Below, piece by piece: positions 36,192 to 44,728 of a stretch of DNA of 64,000 bases (position 1 is the stretch's first letter; each line of letters starts with the position of its first letter). The position numbers and the translations under genes were made by a program. This DNA comes from Acorus gramineus (Eukaryota > Streptophyta > Magnoliopsida > Acorales > Acoraceae). The stretch covers positions 1,450,395 through 1,514,394 of the forward strand of contig JAUJYN010000026.1 of NCBI GenBank assembly GCA_030737835.1. The letters are read 5' to 3'. Under the pieces are notes generated by a model, which did not search any database, was not told the origin of the DNA, and was given only the letters and a program-made list of their open reading frames with translations.

Positions 36192-37413
36192 TGTCAAGAA
36201 ATGAAATAGTGGAAGCCATCAACAAAACCCATGATCAATCACAAGAACAGAACACCATCACATGAAGAAAACAAGATATACGTGGTTCGGCCTAGGCCTA
36301 CCGCTACGTGGTGAAATCAGAGAATCTATTATAATAGTTGAGATATAAAAAAATTAAGATACTCATAAATTCTCTCATGGATTTACCCTCTTTTAGAACC
36401 CTCTCAACTTCTGATGTAGCGTGGGGTTACGCTCTTCTGTGGATTCGATCAATAATACGTAATCTGTAGGCTCCAACGACGCCGTTGATTCTTCACGAAG
36501 AATGCCATGACGGTGGGCTTCAACAATCTGTTGATTTCTTGAAGAAATACGAGATGATGGAGCCCTACGTAATTGATATTCATCATGAATAACAAAATGA
36601 AGGAAAATAATAAATTCTAATAATCAAAACTTAATTAATCATGTGATTTACAGGTCTATTTATAGAGCAGAGAATCCTTAACAGATTAGGATCTCAACTG
36701 ATTATCTAAATCTGCAAACTAGAATCCTAACAGATTATTTAAATTTACAAAAATCACAAATAAATTCTTATATAATCCTAACTAATATTTAAATTCGAAT
36801 TGAAATCAAAATTTGAAATTTAAATCTAAATATAGATCCTAAGATAAGGGAATAAATCCTAACAAATTCAAAACTTTCAGAAATAGTAAAAATAGATTTC
36901 AACTGTCGATTTGACCCCCAAGACGATCTCAGAACACTCCAAAATCTGGTGCAATGGCATTGGAACTACTCATGCATGGTTCGTCGATACAAATGCGTGG
37001 ACATATTATAATAGCGATTCTGATCTACGATTTAAAAGTTATGGCCATTTGAAGTCACGGTGCTCCCAAACGATCAAGATGTCTTTTTTTTTTTTCTAGT
37101 CCATCTGATCTCGTCTGTCTATATAATTGCTATGATGTCTGCATCATCTTCACCATTTGATCTCTACATTGTATCATGCCAAGTTTTACTATGAAACCTT
37201 AGAGGATATTTATAGATATAAATAACTTCCTCCCAAAGTAATCTCCTAACTAACAAACAAATATTATTCTCTAATTTTAGCAGATTCATTTTAAATAGTA
37301 ATTAACCTCAAATCTTAATAAATATATACCAATTAGGTACTCACCCTAATATGATTCCATCATGGCCGTCTGATGTGAAACATTGAATCGAGACTTTGGC
37401 TTGTATCCTGTAA
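36192..37413 (-). mobile_element. C2 3' LTR with an inserted segment
   Basis: The outer parts (about 36192-36412 and 37155-37413) match the 5' LTR of C2, and the middle does not. A minus-strand purine-rich tract next to the right edge (37414-37445, GGGGTTTGAGGAAG) fits the polypurine tract. The edge at 37413 is approximate. Confidence 0.7.
36413..37154 (-). mobile_element. Possible solo LTR inside the C2 3' LTR
   Basis: About 740 bp absent from the other C2 LTR. It begins TGTAGCGTGGGG and ends near ...CATCATCTTCA, so TG/CA ends are possible. A TATAAATAG box on the minus strand at about 36655-36665 would be a promoter. I could not match a target duplication with confidence, so the solo-LTR call is tentative. 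A non-LTR insertion is possible. Confidence 0.4.
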
Positions 37414-38202
37414 ACTCGGACTTCCTCAAACCCCTTGAAAATTTGTTGATGTCTCCACCTCACTCTCCAGAACTACAACTTACAGGAAAACCTTACAAAA
37501 ATTTGAGGAACATCTTCCTCCGGACATCTGTACTGTCGCATCTTCAAGTCAATACATTGACTCGCTAATCTTGTGAATCTGTCACACGATCTCCATATGC
37601 GTCTTTAAAGAATGATCGTCTGGACTCCACCTTGAACAAGTTCCACCACGCGCTCGCGTGTTCTGAATACCTAGACTCGCCTTTTACCTGAACCACATGG
37701 GACGTCTCCTTTCTTGAAGTCGGTTTAGAATGCCTTTTTCGTGTTCCATTATTCCATCTTCTTCTTCTGCATGAACTCGGTAGCCACATCACATGCTTTA
37801 CGTAGGTGACTTCACACATCATCACTTACCGCCTTGCGTCTCGCGTCCTCACACGTGTGCCTCCACAATTGTCCTTGCACCCTTGGTTTGCACTCGCACC
37901 CCACCTTTGTCACATTTCTGCATGCATTGGAATTTCATGGGTGCCCTCATATGGCTCTCTTTTTCCACCACCAGATGCATGTCTTTGTGCATGCAACTTT
38001 TTTTTTTCTCCAATACATAGCTCCAAAGTTCAAAGTCACTCATGTATTTTTTTTCTTCCTTGTGGAACTCTGTAAGACACCACTTATTGTTGGATTTTCC
38101 AACAACAAATCCGTCGATGGTACATGTGACGCCCGGTCTGTTGAGGGGGAGGCCCAACAGTCCCAAGAGGCCCATGGATTAGGTGAGGGTGAGAGTTTGG
38201 TA
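37414..38202. other. Unrecognised stretch inside C2
   Basis: Between the C2 3' LTR and the 38211 MITE. A 108-codon minus-strand frame (37849-38175) shows no motif I know. The right end (about 38120-38202, CGCCCGGTCTGTTGAGGG onward) seems to be the same unit that resumes at 38604 (TCCCACATCGCCTAATAGG), a common plant LTR-leader type of sequence. Confidence 0.35.
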
Positions 38203-38210
38203 TTTAGTCC

Positions 38211-38595
38211 AATGTGTAAAAAGCGCTAGGCGCTAGTCGGGTGGTTGAGGAGGGACTAGGGGTTAATCGGCTAGACGGGGATTAATCGGGGATTAATCAA
38301 TCACTTTTTATAATAATAAATATAATACATTTATATATACATATTATATATGTAATGATTTTAGTCTACAAAATAATAACAAAATAATATCAAGACAAAA
38401 TTAATAATATAAGCATAATAAGGATAACATTAAAAATTAATTAATAGATATATAATATATAATGTGACTTAATAACTTATTAATCAACTATGGATTAATT
38501 GAAAAAGCAGCTAGGCGCTAAGCGTTGTGGGCTGGGACCACCTAGGCCTAGGCGGGGGATTAATCGGGGTCTAGGCGGAATTTTTAGAACATTGA
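38211..38595. mobile_element. hAT-type MITE with 8-bp target duplication
   Basis: A 385-bp non-coding insertion flanked by the direct repeat tttagtcc (38203-38210 and 38596-38603). The ends are imperfect inverted repeats, AATGTGTAAAAAGCGCTAGGCG on the left and CTAGGCGG...AACATTGA on the right. The 8-bp duplication and the AATGT/ACATT ends fit the hAT superfamily. The middle is AT-rich, while subterminal parts repeat GGGGATTAATCGG-like motifs. It has no transposase and would need one in trans. Confidence 0.82.
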
Positions 38596-38725
38596 TTTAG
38601 TCCCACATCGCCTAATAGGAAGAGATAGTCTGTGCTTATATGTGAGCACAACTCTTATACACCAAGACAGCGTTTTAAAGCCGTGAGCCCATTTTGGGGC
38701 AAAGCGGATAATTTCTTGCTGTGTA

Positions 38726-38776
38726 ATGACATGGGTTGATGAAACCCATTTACAACTTCATCAACCCATGTCATTA
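38726..38776. repeat. Perfect hairpin sequence
   Basis: AATGACATGGGTTGATGAA and its exact reverse complement TTCATCAACCCATGTCATT are separated by a 13-base loop. It sits in the untranslated leader-like part next to the primer-binding site of the LTR at 38831, so in RNA it would form a strong stem. Confidence 0.85.
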
Positions 38777-38830
38777 TTGATCCTCATTTCTTGTCCTCCT
38801 AGGTCAAAACCTAAAGTTCTGATACCACTT

Positions 38831-39440
38831 GTTGGAATTTTTAAATAATTTTATCTATGTCAAACAAATAATATTAATTGCGAAAAAATATATATAAAAC
38901 CTGAATCAATCACCGGCGCAACAGAAAAATATAAAAGCATGCAAACCACAAAGAAATACAATTTAACATGGTTCAGCTTAAGCCTACATCCATGGGACAC
39001 TCTGGTAGCAATCCATTATATCAAATAATAATGATAATAAAGTTCTCTCAAGTTTTTGCCCAAATCTTGAAAAATATAACATGAAAGAGAGATATAAGGT
39101 TATCACAATAAAACCCTAAATAATATTTCAAATGATATGGAGAACACAACCTCAATATAGATTACAGGAATATTTGAAGAAGGAACACACTTTCTTCTCT
39201 CTCATCTCCTCTCACTTCTCTCTCTCTTAATTGTTGCCGCACCCAACATGCAGCGGAACTCCTTTTTTCTTTTCTCGCTGTTGTTGTGTTGTTATGAAGA
39301 GGAAGACCTAGGGCATTAAATACACCCCCCCCCCCCCAACGTGAATATGATTCACGTGTATGTGCTCTATGCATGGGCCCTCATGGGCTCATAAAGCCCT
39401 CAATTGAATTGGATCCTTTTAAGGCCTCACAAACCAAACA
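38831..39440 (-). mobile_element. LTR of a further copia-like element (D)
   Basis: About 610 bp with TG...CA edges (TGTTGGAATTTTT at 38831, ...CAAACCAAACA at 39440). On its left is a minus-strand initiator-tRNA primer-binding site, AGTGGTATCAGAAC (38815-38830). On its right is a purine tract, GAGGAGGAGAT (39441-39452, minus strand). One flank marks a 5' LTR and the other a 3' LTR. The leader to its left contains the hairpin and a GATGTGGGACTAAATACC motif seen in many plant LTR leaders. Confidence 0.65.
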
Positions 39441-39565
39441 ATCTCCTCCTCTAGCCCAATGAGGGAGGAAACCCAGTCCGCAACTCCTCACCTGGAGTCC
39501 ATGCTGCCCAACTTTTTACAAAGCTCAAACCCGTCTTGTTCTTCATGAAAATGTGCCTTTCAAAA

Positions 39566-40020
39566 AAGGGATTTTTATTTTTAAGTACCTATAAACAAGC
39601 TTATTTAGGGATCGGTCCCTCACTTCTTCATATTTCTTTTTTAGTTCCCATATTCAACCGCCTATTTGGTTTTTAGTCCCTCCGTCAAACGTCCGTCCAT
39701 ACACCGTTAATTTGTGAAATGTGATTTTATTTTTAAGTCCCTATAAACTATGTTATTTAGTTATCAGTCCTTGTAAACTATGTTATTTAGTGATTAGTCC
39801 CTGTAAAATATGAAGAAGGAGGGACTAATCACTAAATAACATAGTTTATAGGGACTTAAAAATAAATCACATTTCACAAATTAACGGTGTATGGACGGAC
39901 GTTTGACGGAGGGACTAAAAACCAAATAGGCGGTTGAATATGGGGACTAAAAAAGAAAAAGAAGAAGTGAGGGACCAATCCCTAAATAAGCATGTTTACA
40001 GGGACTTAAAAATAAAAATT
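39566..40020. mobile_element. Foldback Mutator-type MITE with 9-bp target duplication
   Basis: A 455-bp near-palindrome. The left arm (39566-39800) is repeated in inverse on the right (39815-40020), so nearly the whole element can fold into one stem. The direct repeat ctttcaaaa (39557-39565 and 40021-40029) is 9 bp, the hallmark of Mutator-like elements. Each arm includes GGGACTTAAAAATAAA and CGTCCGTCCATACACCG motifs. There is no coding capacity. Arms this complete suggest a young copy. Confidence 0.88.
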
Positions 40021-40118
40021 CTTTCAAAATTTTTTTGCCTCTCCCTCTTTAGTAAAAAAGATATACTTATAAATGGGGTATCTCAATGATGGTCTATGTT
40101 TTCTCGATGACCACTTCA

Positions 40119-41345
40119 TCAAACCCTCTCGGACCCTCTCGATGGCCTCTTCATTGGACTATCTATAGTCTCTAACTCTCTCGATGACCTCTTTATCAAA
40201 ATATCTATCTCTAACTCTCTTGATGACTTCTTCACCGGAATCTCTATCTCTGACTGATGGCACTGCTCACCCTGCTCAAGAGATTCCTGTTCTGTATCTT
40301 CATCAACGTCAAGTATCTCTGGCACCTTATCAAAGTCTTCATTTCGCGTCTCCTCTCCATTTGTAGCCGGCCATATTAGAGAAGGAACTGGTATTAAATC
40401 TGCTACACCACCAACTGATTTCGGAACTCCATCGAAATCTTTAATAGTTGGATTTTCATAGAAGACCACATCCCCCTGCCGAATAATCCACTTCGTTTCT
40501 GGTTCCCATAGCCTATAGGTGAATTCTTCATATCCATATCCAACCAAGATACATGAGATTGCTTCATCAAGCTTATGTCTCTCCTCTTTGGATACAAGCG
40601 CCAAAGCTTTACATCCAAAGGCCTTTAGATGTTAATACAAAACCTCATTCATGGATCGAACCTAGTTTGGAATTTTCACAACCTAAGGAACTGATGGTGA
40701 CTTGTTCATCAAATATAGTAGGCAGTCGAAACAGCTTCACCCTATAAGGTTTCAGGTAATCTAGCCATCTTCAATATACATCTGGCTTTCTCAACAATAG
40801 TGCAATTCATCCGTTCTGTATCACCATTGTGCTGTAGAGTATTAGGCTTAGTCCTTTTGTGTCAAACACCGTGACGGGAGCAATAATCACTGAACCTCCT
40901 CGAACTGTACTCTCCTCCATTAATGGTCCACAGTGTCTTCAACCATTTTCTTGTCTGTCATTCCACCATGGCGAAAGTGCTGAAAGTGCTCGAACACCTG
41001 ATCCATTGTTCTCAATAAGTAAACCCACACTTTCCAGGATGCATCATCAATAAACGTAGAATATGTATTCCCATCAAGCGATTTGACCTTAAACAGACCA
41101 TAAACATCAGAGTAAATTAAGGCCAAAATATTAGACTTCTTTTTCAATCCTCTATCGAAAGAAACTCTATGATGCTTTTCAATTAAACAATAATCACACG
41201 AGCTACGAGACATACCTTTGGTAAAGGAAATAAGAGACTTCTTTGCCAGAACTTGTTGCTCCTTCTCGCTCATGCAACCAAGCCACCTATGCCATAAATC
41301 CGGAGATGAATCCTCTTCAGCTGCATTCATTCCATCTTTGGACAC
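40119..41345 (-). pseudogene. C2 integrase region
   Basis: The pre-integrase and core are visible in 40920-41345: DLWHRWLGCMSEKEQQVLAKKSL, CDYCLIEKHHRVSFDR, ALIYSDVYGLFKVKSLDGN and FIDDASWKVWVYLLRT. The C-terminal part is in 40119-40604: DEAISCILVGYGYEEFTYRLWEPETKWIIRQGDVVFYE. These are copia integrase motifs. The part toward the reverse transcriptase is not found. Decayed. Confidence 0.88.
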
Positions 41346-41697
41346 ATTTTAGTTTTGTCTTGTACGGACTATAGCATGCCTTTCCTCTAGCAACAACTAG
41401 CGAACTCTTGGTGAGTTTTCATTTTCCATTGCCGAAGTGATCCTCAAATCATTGGCGATCCAAAGCGATCACAGAAAGCATATTGAGGCGCAAATCAGTA
41501 ACATGACCAACATTCTTCAAAGTCATTGTATATCCTACATCAATACATATACACACATCACCAATTTCTGCGATCTTTGAGTGACTAGGGTTTCACATTT
41601 TCACCATGTCAAAGTCTCCTACACTGCACAAAGTGTAGAAATCCATCTTAGGAGTCGCATGGTAGGACGATCATATATCAACTATCTACTCAGTATT

Positions 41698-42570
41698 CTA
41701 ATCTGCAACATGAGAGCATTTTTTCTCTGAAAGAAAGAGCCACAAATTCATCTGTTTATGCAATAACCGTGATGTTCTTGTTGTCATCTTTCTTCTTCTG
41801 ATAATTTTCCTCATCCTATTCTCTTTTCCAAATTCAACAATTCCTCTTGAAGTGACCAGCTTTACCGTAGTGGTAGCACACGTTTTCTTCAGACCTTGAC
41901 TTGCTTCTGTACCTGCTATGACCTTCTTGTTCTCGGCCATTGCTCCCCCTTGTTCGCTATGACAAGGGTCTGTGCATCATCTATACCCGCTGATTTTCTT
42001 CTTGTTTCTTCATTGAACAAGCAGCTCATAATTATACTGATAAACAATACACCATCTGGAGCAGAGTTACTCAATGTGACGACTACCCTTTCCAAACTGT
42101 CCGGCAAAGATCCCAAAAATAATAGTGCCTGTAACTCATCATCCAAAGTCATTTTCATATTAGTCAATTGATTCATCAAGATCTAAAACTCATTCAGGTG
42201 CTCTGCAATATTGCAATCTTTGAACTTTAAATTCATGAATTTCCTGATTAAAAATGCCTTGTCACCCGCAGTTTTCTTCTCACACAAAGATTGAAGCGTT
42301 TTCCATAAAGAGAGTATGTGTTCGTCTCATTTGCAATGTGATGGAATACGCTGGCATCAACCCACTGTCAAATAATGGTAACACATTTTTTATTCAACTT
42401 GGTTCAGTCTTCTTCTATCATTTTTTCCAGTTTGCTTTTATCTTCTTCAATTGGTTCTAACAAATCCTTACAATAAAGGATGTCCTCCATCTTGGGCTTC
42501 TATATCAACCAATTGAAACTATTCAAATAAATTATCATGTAGATGGAATTCTCCGTGACTATCTCACACG
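41698..42570 (-). pseudogene. C2 gag region
   Basis: A copia gag can be recognised from MNQLTNMKMTLDDELQALLFLGSLPDSLE (42090-42180) and VVTLSNSAPDG, followed by a zinc-knuckle-like stretch near 41830-41890. Upstream to about 42570 the frame is more decayed. The position next to the 5' LTR is correct for gag. Confidence 0.82.
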
Positions 42571-43934
42571 AATAAATTGAACTTCGCTGTAATACTGTTG
42601 TTGGGAAACGAAATCGTAGAAGCCATCAACACAAGAACACAAGATATACGTGGTTTGGCCTAGGCCTATGTTGAAGAAAAAATCTGCACCCTATTAAAAG
42701 ACGACATATGTCTAGGCTTAGACGGGTATGGGCCACCATATTTGACACCTAAGGACCCAAACCTAGTAGTGGAATACTGAGCAGGCAGTCCCAAGCAGGT
42801 GAGACACAACTAGATTGGCCCCTCATTGAAATAAGCCAAGTCTAGTCGAACAGTCTTACACCTCACGGGTGAATGCCATCCCAAACAGGTGTGACATGAA
42901 TAGATTGAATCAAGTCTGAACTGTATTACATCTCGCGAACGAATGACTGGGTACAGCCGAGCAGGACTCTATGTACCGACTAGATCAAGACCACGAGGAG
43001 AACCTCGGAAACGGTCAGGCACCCATAACGCCTGTAACTGTCAGATGAATGATTAAGGCTATTACTCATAAAACGTGGGTAATTAAGGGCACGTTCAGCT
43101 ACAATAAAGCAGAGCGGTTATCACAAAATTCACCCACTGCCATTAAGGGAGAGTTGTTACAACAGATATGGGGTTAGTGACAATGGCTATCTAGCCCATG
43201 AATCCTATAAAAGGGAAGGTTAACAGCAAATTGAGATATGAGTTAACTTTGATGCAAGCCACTTAATTAGTGAGATAAGACTTTCGAATTCCCTTACTGA
43301 TACATCTATTCGGCATTCCCTTGGCTGGCACCACACCGGTGCCATCTTGATTTCTTTTTTAGTGTAGGATTCATATTCAACCGGGTTCAGATTCGAGAGA
43401 GTTGCTCCTGTTATGTCTGTGTCATTTGGAGCCATTTCGGTTAAGCCTTGGTCACATCTGGGTCATTCAGGGCCTTTTTTTTTTTTTCGATTGGAGTCGC
43501 TAAAATTTTGGCTTTTACCGAATCGCATCTAGGTTTGGCCGTTACTGGGATTCGGGAAATGAGATATTTTTTGAGTGTGTGGTGCTTCTCTGCACGCTTT
43601 CCAATAAAGCAAAAATAAGTGGTTGAGTGAGGGTGAACCTAACCCTAACCTCACCACCCTCTTATGGTCACCCCTAGACACTATTTGAGCATGAAAATAA
43701 CATTTTTGCCCTCTCTCTCTCTCCCCTTCTCTCCCATTTCGTGGAACACCTTCTCTCCCTCTCTTGGTCTCTTTTTTTCCCCCTCTTTGTGTGTGGAGAA
43801 GGAGGAGGAAGAAGCAAATGAAGGAGAAGGTGAAGAAGGAAGCACAAGAAGGTGAGTTTTGTGTATGTGTTGTTGTTGTTGTGGTTTCTCCTCTCTCAAG
43901 CTCCCTCTCATTCCCCCCCCCCCCTGTTTTTCAG

Positions 43935-44041
43935 CCAAAGAAAGCTGAGGAGAGGCTGTGGAGGTGATGGTAGTGGTGGTTGAGGTGGCCGCGGGTGCAT
44001 CGAGGGCCCCCAAATCTCCCCCTTTCATTCCCCCTCCCTTG
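43935..44041 (+). other. Exon-like block beta in A4
   Basis: A 107-nt block starting after the acceptor CTGTTTTTCAG and ending at the donor G|GTGAGC. The same block with the same boundaries occurs in A1, A2, A3, B1 (34617-34719, 103 nt) and B2 (62385-62489, 105 nt), although the surrounding sequence is hardly alignable between families A and B. It shows no conserved reading frame that I can see. I infer an untranslated leader exon. Confidence 0.6.
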
Positions 44042-44586
44042 GTGAGCTCTTCCCCTTCTTTTCTTTGGTTTTTCATGGCTTTAAGGGTTGTTGGGAAGTC
44101 ATGCATGCTAAGTAGTTGGTTTAGGGTGAGTGAGGAATGTGAGGGAGGGGTTAAAGGGGTTAAAGGGTGCTGGGCGCGCGGGTGGGTCTGTCCGCGCGCA
44201 TGGGAGCGCACAGAAGGGCACAGGCGGGTGCATAGGCGGGGGCGTGCGCGTGCGCGCGGGTGTGCGTGGAGCGAGTGATCGGGTTCGCGCGGACACTGGC
44301 AGCGCGCGCGATGCACGCGGGTTGTGCATGCGAGTGCGCGAGGGGCAGCGTGTCTGGGTGCGCTTGGGCATGCGGCAGGGCACCAGTGCGCATGTGCGCG
44401 TGCGTGCGCGTGCGGGGCTGCCAGGGGCTCAGGTAGGTGCTGGGGCACTTGGGCATGCGTGCGTACGTGCGTGCTCGCATGCGTGCGAGCCCGTATGCGT
44501 GCATGTCTAAGTCTTTGGTATTTCTAGTAATTTCTAAGTGTTATAATATGATGTTACTCACCAAATTTGATGCCCTTATCTTGCAG

Positions 44587-44623
44587 ATCTGGTCGGATGG
44601 GATGCGTGAGGTCCCGGGTTGCG
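44587..44623 (+). other. Exon-like block gamma in A4
   Basis: A 37-nt block after the acceptor TATCTTGCAG and before the donor GCG|GTGAGT. Counterparts of 36 nt occur in B1 (33925-33960), B2 (63070-63105) and the diverged A2 variant (18194-18229). All begin ATCT and contain a GG-rich middle. A block this short, bounded by good splice signals in every copy, is hard to explain by chance. Confidence 0.6.
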
Positions 44624-44702
44624 GTGAGTGGTTTGATCCAACCCCTCGAGATGCGCTCGACGCGCATAGTCATGCGTCGCACATCGATGGGACACCCTAG
44701 CT

Positions 44703-44728
44703 ATACTACTTGTGTAGATAAGTAGTAT
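44703..44728. repeat. Small perfect hairpin conserved in family A LTRs
   Basis: ATACTACTT and AAGTAGTAT are separated by 8 bases. The same hairpin is present in A1 (about 2370), A2 (about 11020 and 18320) and A3 (about 25970), always 60-120 bases from exon-like block gamma. Confidence 0.75.

Noticed and set aside
37834-38229. A 131-codon frame that might be a membrane or secreted protein
   Set aside because: It overlaps an opposite-strand frame, crosses a MITE edge and has no recognisable motif.
42675-43400. A possible host promoter or non-coding gene
   Set aside because: Its end and interior match Tat LTRs, and near-matching duplications flank it, so a solo LTR explains it better.
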